DNA of 64,000 nucleotides, taken from NCBI GenBank assembly GCA_051418075.1, contig JBPRGG010000183.1, forward strand, positions 23,360-87,359, read 5' to 3'. A program made the translations under genes and the position numbers. The DNA is from JBPRGG01 sp051418075. GTDB taxonomy: Bacteria; Bacteroidota; Bacteroidia; Cytophagales; Cyclobacteriaceae. The notes beneath the pieces are model-generated. The model saw only the letters and a program-made list of their open reading frames with translations. It made no database searches and was not told the DNA's origin. This document shows, piece by piece, positions 25,370 to 34,549 of the stretch (the stretch's first letter is position 1; the number at the start of each line of letters is the position of its first letter).

Positions 25370-27724
25370 ATGAAACCTGAACAGAAAATAAAAGAGCTTG
25401 AGAAGGAAAATGATTTACTGAAAAAAGTAATCACACAGTACAATATACCCCTTCCACTATATTCAGTCGATCAACCAATACACCGTGATTATGACACTTC
25501 TCCTCATGAAAACCTTAATAATTATGCAACAGCTGATACTGATCAGGAACAAATAGCCAGGCTGCCCTATGAAAATCCTTATCCCGTACTACGGGTATCC
25601 TCCCGGGGAAAGGTAATATTTGCTAATCAATCCGCTTCTGCTCTATTATATCACCAGGGTTCAGGACCTGATCAAAAAATACCGGATGAGTGGGTAACAA
25701 TTATAGAAAAGGCATTGAAGCAAAACACTAAAGAAACTCTGGAGATTAGTTTTGAAAAAACCCATTATTCATTTTCGGTGGTGCCGGTCATATTACACAA
25801 TTATGTCAATTTATATGGTTGTGACATCACCGAACTTAAGAAAACTGAAAAATTATTGATCCAGGTGCAAAGGGATCTGAATCATGCCCAATCAGTAGCC
25901 CAGGTCGGCAGCTGGCGGCTCAATATCCAAAATAATCAATTGATCTACTCTGATGAAAACCATCGGATATTTGGAAAATCACCAGGTGATACCATAACCT
26001 ACCAAACCTTCCTGGATACGGTTCACCCGGACGATAAAGACTACGTGAATAGGAAATGGGAGGAAGCTTTAAAAGGCAACCCCTACGATATCGAACACCG
26101 CAGTATCATCAATGGTAAATTAAAGTGGATCCGGGAAAAAGCCGAACTGGAGTTTGACCAAAATGGCCATTTAACCGGGAGTTTTGGTATATCCCAGGAT
26201 ATTTCTGACACTAAATTTCTGCAACAGGAAAAAGAAAAACTCCTCAGGGAAAAGCAGCAACAAAGTGATTTCCTTCAGCGACTAATAAATAATGCCCCTA
26301 TTGCCATTGCTGTGGTAGAAGGGGCCGATTTGAGGTATTCCTGGGTTAACCCGTCCTACCAGAATATCCTGGGACCCCAAGTCAGGTTTATCGGCCGAAG
26401 TTTTGCCCAGGTATTTCCTACCACTGTACCCCAGGGATTGGAAAAAACCCTGAAGAAAGTAATGAAAACCGGTAAACCAGAGAAGATCAGGGATTTTATA
26501 GCTGATCTGCCAGGAAAATCAGCTTCCTGGTGGGAAGCTGAATTAATCCCTTTGAAATACAGCCAGAAAACCACCGATGCTGTCCTGATCATGACCTGGG
26601 AAATTACGGAACGAAAACTGGCAGAACAGGCCTTGCAAGAAAGCGAGAAAAAATTTCGTACCCTGGCTGACCATATTTCACAGTTTGCCTGGATGGCCGA
26701 TCCCACCGGCTGGATATTCTGGTACAATAAAAGGTGGTTTGAACATACAGGCACCGATTATAAAAGCATGGAAGGATGGGGCTGGACCCGGATCCATCAT
26801 CCTGAATATGTGGAAAAGGTAGAAAATAAATTTCGGGATCATATCCAAAAAGGGCTGATTTGGGAAGATACTTTTCCCCTTAAAATGAAATCCGGGGAAT
26901 ACCGCTGGTTTCTTTCCAGAGCTTTGCCGGTAAAGGATGAGCAAGGAAAGATCACCCTTTGGTTTGGTACCAATACGGATATAACCCACCAGAAAAAACA
27001 GGAAGAAGATCTGAAATTCACCACTTCTCAATTACAAAAACTCAATGAGTTGCTGCAGAACCTGATCTATATTGCCGCTCACGACCTGAAATCACCTATT
27101 GCTAACCTTCGGCTTACCCTGGACCTGATCCACCAGGAAAAAGAAATTCAGGAAAAGCTGGATATGATCCCTTTACTGGATAGATCACTGAGCCGCCTGG
27201 ACCAGGTTATTGAAGGACTCACAGAAATTCTGCAGGCTCAAAACCCGGACGAGATTAGCATTGACCGGTTCAATCCCAGAGCCATGATCCTTGAAATTCT
27301 GGATGAACATCAATCAGAAATGAATGCAGTAACAGCAACATTTAACCTGGAGATGGATGATTCGGACTTTCTTTATGTAAAGGCATTCTTTCGCAGTATT
27401 CTGAAAAACCTGATCACCAATGCCATAAAATATAAACAACCGGATCAACCTTTGAAAATGAAAATAAAGGGTGAAAAAAAGAATGGTCAGTTAATGATCA
27501 TGGTTAAAGACAATGGCATAGGTATGAATCTTATCCAGTTAAAAAATCACTTATTCCGGCCTTTTAAAAGGTTCACCAACCAATCTAAAGGCACTGGCAT
27601 AGGTCTTTATATTATCAAAAGTCTGTTGGAAAAGAATGGTGGATCCATTGAAATAAAAAGTGAACCCAACCAGGGAAGCCAGTTTTATTGTTACTTTCAG
27701 GAATATCAGGAAGAGAAAGCATAA
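25370..27724 (+). CDS. Soluble multi-PAS sensor histidine kinase
   Basis: 784 residues from ATG 25370; a TTG nine codons upstream is rejected. No membrane segment, so it senses in the cytoplasm. Order: a short coiled coil (1-25, EQKIKELEKENDLLKKV), four PAS domains (about 65-150, 175-285, 300-415, 420-540; the second and fourth are PAS_3-like), a HisKA domain with the phosphorylatable His571 in YIAAHDLKSPIANLRL, and a HATPase domain with N, G1 and G2 boxes (LITNAIKYKQ, VKDNGIGMN, KGTGIGLYI). No receiver domain and no adjacent response regulator, so the partner is encoded elsewhere. Confidence 0.9.
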   Translation: MKPEQKIKELEKENDLLKKVITQYNIPLPLYSVDQPIHRDYDTSPHENLNNYATADTDQEQIARLPYENPYPVLRVSSRGKVIFANQSASALLYHQGSGPDQKIPDEWVTIIEKALKQNTKETLEISFEKTHYSFSVVPVILHNYVNLYGCDITELKKTEKLLIQVQRDLNHAQSVAQVGSWRLNIQNNQLIYSDENHRIFGKSPGDTITYQTFLDTVHPDDKDYVNRKWEEALKGNPYDIEHRSIINGKLKWIREKAELEFDQNGHLTGSFGISQDISDTKFLQQEKEKLLREKQQQSDFLQRLINNAPIAIAVVEGADLRYSWVNPSYQNILGPQVRFIGRSFAQVFPTTVPQGLEKTLKKVMKTGKPEKIRDFIADLPGKSASWWEAELIPLKYSQKTTDAVLIMTWEITERKLAEQALQESEKKFRTLADHISQFAWMADPTGWIFWYNKRWFEHTGTDYKSMEGWGWTRIHHPEYVEKVENKFRDHIQKGLIWEDTFPLKMKSGEYRWFLSRALPVKDEQGKITLWFGTNTDITHQKKQEEDLKFTTSQLQKLNELLQNLIYIAAHDLKSPIANLRLTLDLIHQEKEIQEKLDMIPLLDRSLSRLDQVIEGLTEILQAQNPDEISIDRFNPRAMILEILDEHQSEMNAVTATFNLEMDDSDFLYVKAFFRSILKNLITNAIKYKQPDQPLKMKIKGEKKNGQLMIMVKDNGIGMNLIQLKNHLFRPFKRFTNQSKGTGIGLYIIKSLLEKNGGSIEIKSEPNQGSQFYCYFQEYQEEKA

Positions 27725-27752
27725 AGAATCTCATCCATAATCCTTCTGGGGG

Positions 27753-28889
27753 TTACTCAGTGGCATTATCTACCAGTTCCTCACCTAATGCCAGAGCTAT
27801 AGTCATACCCTTACCTCCCAGACCATTTACGATAGTCACATTTTTCTCAGGTTTGTTTAAGAAGTATCCGTCAGGAGATTTGGCATATAACCCATTCCAG
27901 CGATAACTAATTTGAAGGTTAGGGATATGAGCAAAAGTTTGAAAGTAATTTAAGATCAATTGATTAATCTTTTCCTCATTAAATGGATCATGAGCCAGAT
28001 CAAATTGATGGGAATCACCGATAATAATTTCGTTTTTGCTGTTTTGTACCACAATAACCTGAACCCCATAAGTATCGACATCCGGCCATTCGGTCTGGAT
28101 CCTGCTATTTAATTTGTGTATTGAGGGGCAATGAGCAAAGGCATCATGATACCGCATACTCAAACCCGAGCAAAGGGCAGGACCCAATAAAAAAGCATCC
28201 GGTTGGGCCATGGTTTTCATCATCTGGAGTTTGCATTTCAACAATCCACTTTGAGCAAAAACATCCGGATATAATGTTTCAAAATCAGTTCCATTGCAAA
28301 TAAAGGTTTCCTGTACCTTCCACTGCTCATTCCCGGCTTCTATTTTAGGTGTATTGATACCTGTGATGGTGGTATTGTATCTTAATTTTACATTAAAATT
28401 GGCAGATAACCAATCCGGGATCTTTCGAATGGCCTCCAGTGGATTAATGGTTAACTCAGTGGAACTCCATAAACCTCCCATTAAACCTTCCGCTTGGGCG
28501 GCTGGGGTCTTGGAATGCACCTCATCCGGCTTCACCAGCCGAGTATAATACCCTTTTGAATTGGCATCCTGCATAAACTCCTGGAGAACATCCCATTCAT
28601 CCTGGTGATAAGCCAGGTGAATAGAACCATTTTGATTGATCCAAAATCCGGCCTTGGCGGCCAATTTGATCCAACGTTTACGTGAATTTAAAGCCCTTTC
28701 CAGGTCAACCCCCGCTCCTTGTCCGATAGGCCACACCAGACCAAAGTTGCGGATGGATGCCCCCAGTGCTTTTGGGTTTCGTTCAAATAATACCACCTTT
28801 AAGCCTTTTTTAGCAGCGGCATAGGTAATTGCTAACCCCATAATACCTGCTCCTATTACTGCAATATCAGCTTTCTTCTTTTTGGCCAT
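27753..28889 (-). CDS. FAD-dependent oxidoreductase of the TIGR03364 (HpnW-like) group
   Basis: 378-residue DAO-fold flavoprotein. The FAD-binding loop is VIGAGIMGLAITYAAAKKG, followed by the group-specific ASIRNFGLVWPIGQGAGV and the C-terminal flavin motif IVNGLGGKGMTIALALG. This pattern is that of the TIGR03364 family, elsewhere encoded beside phosphonoacetaldehyde hydrolase and proposed to oxidise aminophosphonates such as N-methylated 2-aminoethylphosphonate. No phosphonate genes are visible in this window, so a related small-amine substrate is equally possible. It is convergent with the PAS kinase. Confidence 0.8.
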   Translation of the reverse strand: MAKKKKADIAVIGAGIMGLAITYAAAKKGLKVVLFERNPKALGASIRNFGLVWPIGQGAGVDLERALNSRKRWIKLAAKAGFWINQNGSIHLAYHQDEWDVLQEFMQDANSKGYYTRLVKPDEVHSKTPAAQAEGLMGGLWSSTELTINPLEAIRKIPDWLSANFNVKLRYNTTITGINTPKIEAGNEQWKVQETFICNGTDFETLYPDVFAQSGLLKCKLQMMKTMAQPDAFLLGPALCSGLSMRYHDAFAHCPSIHKLNSRIQTEWPDVDTYGVQVIVVQNSKNEIIIGDSHQFDLAHDPFNEEKINQLILNYFQTFAHIPNLQISYRWNGLYAKSPDGYFLNKPEKNVTIVNGLGGKGMTIALALGEELVDNATE

Positions 28890-29171
28890 GCAGGATTTTT
28901 AGTTGTTGGTGAGGTAATTCAGGTTGAAATAAAACTGTTCTGCTATTCATGATCCTGATTAATAATCGTTCAATTTTAAAGGTATTTGATTAATCATCAA
29001 ACCATTTAATAAAAAATAACAAAATCTTAATTTATATAATCGCCAGGTTTTTGTTCACTTTTCTCCTTATCTATTTAAAATAAGGCTGTTAGCTCCGTAT
29101 TAACTGCTGTTCACTATATAGCATCAGGGATCACTATTAGTTCATTAATTGTTCGTTCATGTAAAAGCTGC

Positions 29172-30617
29172 TCAATAAACAGATCCATCCGGCAGAGGGA
29201 ATTCCTGGGATGGTTGATGGGCCTGACGGAAAATTTCATCCATTTTTTCAATGATGTCTGGATGCTGACCGGCAATGTTTTCACTTTCATCTATATCCTG
29301 CTCCAGGTTATATAACTGCCACGGAGCCTCTGGATTTTCACTCAGACCTGTTTTCACAGCTTTCCAGGGTCCCTGACGAATAGCTACCTGGAACCCCTTC
29401 TCAGGAAATTCCCAATACAGGTATTCATCATCCGGTTGTTCCTGACTCATCAAAGCAGGCAGATAAGACTTTCCGGTAACATCTGAAGGCACTTCAACCC
29501 TGGCTAATTCACAAGCAGTAGGCAGGAAGTCCCAGAAGGCACTGATATGATCAGTCTGAGTTCCGGCTGTAATGGTTTCGGGCCACCAGGCGATCAGAGG
29601 AACCCGAATACCTCCTTCATAGACATCCCTTTTCCCTCCCCTGAGTGGGCCATTGCTATTAAATCTTTTGGCAAAAGCATGTGCCTCCTCCTGCATGGGT
29701 CCATTATCGCTGGTAAAAATCACCAGGGTGTTTTCAGCCAGTCCTAGTTGACCAAGTCGATCCAGGATCGCACCTACATCCCTATCCATTCGAGTAATCA
29801 TGGCTGCATATCCTTTGGATGTTTTTTCCCAGTCACGGTCTGCATAAATGCCAAAATCAGGCACTTCCTGCTTTTCTCCGGGTAATGCTTCCCCATTGTT
29901 ATGAGGTATGGTATAAGGAATATACAGGAAAAAGGTGGTATCCTTGTATTGAGCGATAAAATCCAGGGCTTCCTGGGTAAACAAGTCGTGAGAATAATCC
30001 ATCTTTTTAGTAGAGTAGCTACCTAACCCTTTATGCCAGGCGGCGGTATCCAGGTATTTTACTTCATTTTCGAGGTATTCTTTGGTGCTGTTTCGCCATA
30101 AGTATTCGGGATAGTAATTATGGGCCAACACCTGGTCCAGGTATCCATAAAAGAAATCAAATCCCTGTTTGGTAGGATCTCCGGAAGTATTTTCCACTCC
30201 CAAGCCCCATTTTCCCACCATTCCGGTTACGTAACCAGCCTGTTTCATCAATTCCGCCACTGTTGTAGCCTGGTCTGGAATGGGAATCTGACCATAAGGT
30301 TCAGCTTGTTGATTTCCCCTTACATAGGCTCGTCCTGTATGTTTTCCCGTCATCAGGACACACCTGGATGGAGCACAAACAGGACTTCCGGCATAATGCT
30401 GGGTAAATTTCATGCCTTCACTGGCCATCTGGTCCAGGTTGGGTGTTTGAATAATCTGCTGACCATAAGCACCAAGATCACCATACCCCAGATCGTCTGC
30501 CATTATATAGATAATATTTGGTCGTATGGTTTCAAGGGACTGATCCTGGGGTGTTGTGGTAGAACAGGCAGTTCCACAAAAAATGCCCAGGATGATCAGG
30601 TAATTAATAATCTTCAT
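29172..30617 (-). CDS. Arylsulfatase-type S1 sulfatase lipoprotein
   Basis: 481 residues. A lipoprotein signal (lipobox GTAC, Cys18) anchors it to a membrane, probably facing the periplasm or surface. The metal-binding DD is at 41-42 (IMADDLGYGD). The formylglycine signature is C81-APSR followed by CVLMTGKHTGR, a Cys-type site needing an anaerobic or formylglycine maturase encoded elsewhere. IFTSDNGP supplies the second metal ligands, and the GGKRDVYEGGIRVPLI stretch is typical of S1 family members acting on sulfated glycans or small aryl sulfates. Substrate unknown. A cupin-type XRE regulator gene lies just upstream on the same strand. Confidence 0.92.
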   Translation of the reverse strand: MKIINYLIILGIFCGTACSTTTPQDQSLETIRPNIIYIMADDLGYGDLGAYGQQIIQTPNLDQMASEGMKFTQHYAGSPVCAPSRCVLMTGKHTGRAYVRGNQQAEPYGQIPIPDQATTVAELMKQAGYVTGMVGKWGLGVENTSGDPTKQGFDFFYGYLDQVLAHNYYPEYLWRNSTKEYLENEVKYLDTAAWHKGLGSYSTKKMDYSHDLFTQEALDFIAQYKDTTFFLYIPYTIPHNNGEALPGEKQEVPDFGIYADRDWEKTSKGYAAMITRMDRDVGAILDRLGQLGLAENTLVIFTSDNGPMQEEAHAFAKRFNSNGPLRGGKRDVYEGGIRVPLIAWWPETITAGTQTDHISAFWDFLPTACELARVEVPSDVTGKSYLPALMSQEQPDDEYLYWEFPEKGFQVAIRQGPWKAVKTGLSENPEAPWQLYNLEQDIDESENIAGQHPDIIEKMDEIFRQAHQPSQEFPLPDGSVY

Positions 30618-30722
30618 GGCTGAAATTTTCCGATAAAGCTAATAAAAGTATATTTTCTATCAAAATTGAGAAAACGGCAGAATTTTGCTAAAAAGTTGTT
30701 AAATGGCAGGTAGTATCAGATC

Positions 30723-31298
30723 TTATTCCCGGGGGATCAGAAAGTAGATCACCAATATTGTTGCTTTATGATCCTGTTTGTTTACCGGAACATGGGGTGT
30801 GCTGGCGTTAAAAAACAGGGTATCTCCTTTTTTTAATTTGATCATTTCTTCACCGATATAATAGTCAACTTCACCTTCTAAAACATATTTAAACTCGTAA
30901 CCATCCGTAGTTACAGCTTCTCGTTTGGATCCGGGCATCAGATCCAGTACAACAGCTTCTATGGTAAACCTGGAAAAATCATGATTTAATATAAAATTAT
31001 AAATAAAGCCAAAAGCCTCATCCTTTTCGATCGGAGAGTATTCCTCCGGTGTCTTATGTATATATTCATGTTCATGGTCTTTTTGTATCCCATTGAAAAA
31101 ATTGCCTACGTCAATATTAAGCCCCCGAATAATGGATACTAAAACGGGCAAGGAAGGCATGGTACGTCCATTTTCAATTTTTGAGAGTAAACCTTTGCTT
31201 ACATCTGCTCTTATGGCAATATCATGTAACTTAAGTTCCTTCTCCTGACGAATCCTTCTAATTTCTTTGCCAAGGTTGGTTAAAATGAAATCATTCAT
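30723..31298 (-). CDS. XRE-type regulator with C-terminal cupin domain
   Basis: 191 residues. The N-terminal HTH_3 domain is IRRIRQEKELKLHDIAIRAD with VSKGLLSKIENGRTMPSLPVL (about 11-55). The C-terminal cupin is MPGSKREAVTTDGYEFKYVLEG, then YYIGEEMIKLKKGDTLFF and ASTPHVPVN (about 115-190). This architecture usually senses a small metabolite and controls a neighbouring catabolic gene. It sits 105 bp upstream of the sulfatase gene, co-oriented, which makes that gene a candidate target. A TATATTTG -7-like element lies about 28-35 bp upstream (31326-31333, minus strand). Confidence 0.88.
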   Translation of the reverse strand: MNDFILTNLGKEIRRIRQEKELKLHDIAIRADVSKGLLSKIENGRTMPSLPVLVSIIRGLNIDVGNFFNGIQKDHEHEYIHKTPEEYSPIEKDEAFGFIYNFILNHDFSRFTIEAVVLDLMPGSKREAVTTDGYEFKYVLEGEVDYYIGEEMIKLKKGDTLFFNASTPHVPVNKQDHKATILVIYFLIPRE

Positions 31299-31376
31299 GA
31301 TTTACTTATTAGACCTACATGTATCCAAATATAAAACTTTGCCAGTTAGATCATATGTACAGGGCTTAAATTATGG

Positions 31377-31407
31377 TTAATATAATATTTTCTTAATATT
31401 ATATTAA
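31377..31407. promoter_or_regulatory. Perfect 13-bp AT-only inverted repeat in a divergent promoter region
   Basis: TTAATATAATATT and AATATTATATTAA are perfect reverse complements separated by TTCTT. The palindrome sits between the XRE-cupin gene and DUF1015, about 80 bp from the first and 150 bp from the second. It could be an operator for the XRE protein or an AT-rich cruciform; nothing decides between them. Confidence 0.4.
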
Positions 31408-31502
31408 TATAAATTACTACTTGTTGTCAAGCTTATCGATGATTAGCTGGCTGTCCGTAAAACAAAGATTTAAGGGTAAAGAAACGGCTAATTAGTCAAT
31501 CA

Positions 31503-31535
31503 CTTGCAGAACCTGGTACTTTTGGTTTAATTTTG
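31503..31535 (+). promoter_or_regulatory. Bacteroidota-type promoter for the DUF1015 operon
   Basis: CTTG (31503-31506), a 21-bp spacer and TAATTTTG (31528-31535). A second -7-like TACTTTTG lies at 31517-31524 with no matching -33 element. Downstream leader to the GTG start is about 22 bp. Confidence 0.55.
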
Positions 31536-31557
31536 CCAAAACCTAAAACAACAAATT

Positions 31558-32808
31558 GTGGCACAACTTAAACCATTCAAAGGTCTGCGTCCTCAACCAG
31601 ACAAAGTTAAAGCAATTGCATCCCGTCCTTATGATGTGCTGGATAGTGATGAAGCCAGGCAGGAAGCAGCCGGGAATCCCTATTCCTTTTTGCATGTAAT
31701 TAAGCCGGAAATTGACTTGCCCCCTCAAACTGATCATTATGCCCCGGAGGTCTACCAAACAGGCCGGGATAATTTTCAACAAATGATAAAAGACGAGGTT
31801 TTTTTCCAGGATGAAAAAGAAAGTATTTATCTGTATCAACTCACCATGGGGAACCATAGCCAAACCGGAATAGTGGGTTGTGCAGCTGTACAGGATTACC
31901 TGGATGATGTGATAAAAAAACATGAACTTACCCGTCCGGATAAGGAAGAAGACCGTAAAAATCATGTGAGAATCACCGAAATGAATGCCGAACCGGTATT
32001 TTTTGCCTATCCGGCCCAAACTGAACTGGACCAACTGGTGCAAAAATGGGCCAGCCAGCACCCCCCGCTTTATGATTTTGTGGCTGAAGATCAGATTGCC
32101 CATAGATTTTGGCAGGTAGATGACGCGATTACCATCAGGAGGATCATGGATCTTTTTCAACAGATTCCCCACACCTATGTGGCCGATGGGCATCATCGAA
32201 CAGCTGCTGCTGCCCTGGTGGGACAGGAAATGAAAAAAGAAAACCCGGGTCATCAGGGTGATGAACCTTACAACTATTTCCTGGCGGTGCATTTTCCCCA
32301 CAACCAGCTGCAGATCATTGATTATAACCGGGTAGTGACTGACCTGAATGGCTTAAGTCCGGACCAATTCCTGGAAAAATTAAATGAAAACTTTAAGGTG
32401 GAAAAACAAGGGACCGAACCTTATAAACCAGATGCTTTGCATAAGTTTGGTCTGTACATGGACCAGCAGTGGTATGCCCTGACAGCCAAAGAAGGTACTT
32501 ACCAGGCCGGTGATCCGATTGGTGTGCTGGATGTGACCATTTTATCGGAAAAGATTCTTGCCCCCATTTTAAATATCCATGATCTGCGAAGGGACAAAAG
32601 AATTGATTTTGTAGGTGGAATCAGGGGATTGGAAGAGTTGGAAAAAAGGGTGGATCAGGGAAATATGAGGCTGGCATTTGCCTTATATCCTGTATCTATG
32701 GAGCAATTAATGAATATTGCCGACAGCGGTAAAATCATGCCTCCCAAAACCACCTGGTTTGAGCCTAAACTTCGGAGTGGATTAGTAGTTCACAGGTTGA
32801 AAGATTAG
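31558..32808 (+). CDS. DUF1015 family protein
   Basis: 416 residues with a GTG start at 31558, fixed by the conserved family opening AQLKPFKGLRPQPDKV and SRPYDVLDSDEA. Other family marks are the HELTRPDKEEDRKNH segment (122-136) and the A209-DGHHRTAAA motif, which resembles the DGHHR loop of ParB/sulfiredoxin-fold phosphotransferases. Cytoplasmic, no signal. In Bacteroidota this gene commonly sits beside serine-biosynthesis genes; here a SerB-SerA fusion follows two genes later. A function in serine or phosphoserine metabolism is therefore inferred but unproven. Confidence 0.88.
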   Translation: MAQLKPFKGLRPQPDKVKAIASRPYDVLDSDEARQEAAGNPYSFLHVIKPEIDLPPQTDHYAPEVYQTGRDNFQQMIKDEVFFQDEKESIYLYQLTMGNHSQTGIVGCAAVQDYLDDVIKKHELTRPDKEEDRKNHVRITEMNAEPVFFAYPAQTELDQLVQKWASQHPPLYDFVAEDQIAHRFWQVDDAITIRRIMDLFQQIPHTYVADGHHRTAAAALVGQEMKKENPGHQGDEPYNYFLAVHFPHNQLQIIDYNRVVTDLNGLSPDQFLEKLNENFKVEKQGTEPYKPDALHKFGLYMDQQWYALTAKEGTYQAGDPIGVLDVTILSEKILAPILNIHDLRRDKRIDFVGGIRGLEELEKRVDQGNMRLAFALYPVSMEQLMNIADSGKIMPPKTTWFEPKLRSGLVVHRLKD

Positions 32809-32825
32809 CCAAAGTATTATAAATC

Positions 32826-34481
32826 ATGTTAAAAGAAAATTTAGTTGGAGAAATTGAGCGCAGTATCCGAAGAAACTGGGATCTTCCTGCCTTTTCTGAT
32901 TATGGCCATAGTTCCAGGACTTATGGACAAGTGGGACAAAGCCTGCTAAGCTGGCACCTGCTGTTTGGGGAAAATAATCTGAAAAAGGGTGATAAAGTGG
33001 CTGTAATTGGAAAAAACAGTTCCAATTGGGCCGAGATTTACCTGGCCACTATTACCTATGGCGCTGTTATTGTACCGGTTTTAGCCGATTTCACCCCGGA
33101 CAATATCCATCATATCATCAATCATTCAGAGTCAAAATTCCTGTTTACAGCAGACCAAATCAATGAAAACCTGGACGTATCCAAAATGAAGTGTATAGAG
33201 GCCATTTTTTCTTTGACTGATTTTTCCCTCCTATACAATAAGAATAAAAACCTGGCACAGCAAATAGCCTCGGCTCAACAGAAATTCCGCAGTAAATATA
33301 GTAACCTGGCCCCGGAGAAATACCGGCTGGAGGAAATCCCCAATCAAGAACTGGCTGCCATTGTCTATACATCCGGTACCACTGGTTTTTCCAAGGGTGT
33401 CATGCTGAATCATAATGCATTGACTGCCAATATTAAATATGCCCAGGAAAACATGCCACTTACCGCAGGAAGCCGGATATTATCATTTCTGCCAATGGCC
33501 CATGCCTACGCCTGTGCCTTTGAATTTATATTCCCTTTCACCATAGGCTGTTATACTACATTTTTAAATCGTTTGCCCACCCCACAGATACTGATCAAAG
33601 CCTTCAGTGAGATCCAACCCAATTTGATCTTTTTGGTTCCTTTACTGATCGAAAAGATTTATCGTAACAAGATTAAACCTTCTCTGGATAAACCGGCTAT
33701 GAAGCTTGCCCTGAAAGTACCCGGTCTGAAAGGGGTGGTTATGAAAAAGATCAGGCAAAAGCTTTTAGATCTTTTTGGAGGAAATTTTAAAGAAGTAGTA
33801 ATTGGCGGAGCCGCTTTAAACCCGGAAGTAGAAAATTTTTTGAGAGAGATAAAGTTTCCTTTTACCAATGGGTATGGTATGACCGAATGTGCTCCTCTGA
33901 TCAGTTATGCTCCCTGGGACCAGATCAAACCTTATTCAGTAGGGAGGCTGATCAATTATTTAGAAATCAGGATTGATTCGGCTAATCCGGTCCGGGAGCC
34001 GGGAGAGATCCTGATCAAGGGTGAAAATGTGATGATGGGCTATTATAAAAATGAAGAAGCCACCACAGAAACACTGGAGAAGGATGGCTGGTTGCATACC
34101 GGCGATCTGGGTTTACTGGATGAGGATGGATTTATTTTCATCAAAGGCCGTAGCAAAAATATGATCCTGGGACCTTCAGGCCAGAATATTTATCCTGAAG
34201 AGATTGAAGGTGTTCTCAACAACCTGCCCTATGTTCAGGAATCATTGATCCTGGAAAACCAGGGAAAACTGATTGCGCTGGTTTTCCCGGATCTGCAGTG
34301 GGCTGATGCAGACAAGGTGCCTGAAAAAGACCTGCAGGCAAAAATGGACCAGAACCTTAAAAACCTGAATGCAGAATTGCCTTCTTACAGTAAAATTTCC
34401 GCCATTAAACTATATCCGGAGGAATTTGAAAAGACCCCTACCAAAAAAATTAAAAGGTTCTTATACAACATTACTTCCTGA
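32826..34481 (+). CDS. AMP-forming acyl-CoA synthetase (long-chain type)
   Basis: 551 residues of the ANL superfamily. The P-loop is YTSGTTGFSKGVML (about 181-194), A5 is NGYGMTECAPLISY, A7 is GWLHTGDLGLLDEDGFIFI and A8 is KGRSKNMILGPSGQNIYPEE. The C-terminal catalytic lysine region ends KTPTKKIKRFLY. The NIYPEE and QSLLSWHL features match the bacterial long-chain fatty acid-CoA ligase type. It activates a carboxylic acid as acyl-AMP and then transfers it to CoA; chain length unknown. It sits 17 bp after DUF1015 and 68 bp before the SerB-SerA fusion. Confidence 0.88.
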   Translation: MLKENLVGEIERSIRRNWDLPAFSDYGHSSRTYGQVGQSLLSWHLLFGENNLKKGDKVAVIGKNSSNWAEIYLATITYGAVIVPVLADFTPDNIHHIINHSESKFLFTADQINENLDVSKMKCIEAIFSLTDFSLLYNKNKNLAQQIASAQQKFRSKYSNLAPEKYRLEEIPNQELAAIVYTSGTTGFSKGVMLNHNALTANIKYAQENMPLTAGSRILSFLPMAHAYACAFEFIFPFTIGCYTTFLNRLPTPQILIKAFSEIQPNLIFLVPLLIEKIYRNKIKPSLDKPAMKLALKVPGLKGVVMKKIRQKLLDLFGGNFKEVVIGGAALNPEVENFLREIKFPFTNGYGMTECAPLISYAPWDQIKPYSVGRLINYLEIRIDSANPVREPGEILIKGENVMMGYYKNEEATTETLEKDGWLHTGDLGLLDEDGFIFIKGRSKNMILGPSGQNIYPEEIEGVLNNLPYVQESLILENQGKLIALVFPDLQWADADKVPEKDLQAKMDQNLKNLNAELPSYSKISAIKLYPEEFEKTPTKKIKRFLYNITS

Positions 34482-34549
34482 AGATTATTTTTTATTTCAA
34501 ACAATTAGCTGCTGGCTTGATTATAAAAAATTACATAAACTAATTTTCC

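Noticed and set aside
28985..29001. FNR-box-like TTTGAT-TAATC-ATCAAA
   Set aside because: The spacer is 5 bp instead of 4 and it is far from a promoter match; treated as chance.
30120..30623. 167-codon plus-strand open frame
   Set aside because: Antisense to the sulfatase with an intact CxPSR motif.
31543..32301. 252-codon minus-strand open frame
   Set aside because: It lies wholly antisense to the conserved DUF1015 gene, is rich in Phe, His and Ile without domain pattern, and its neighbours are on the opposite strand.
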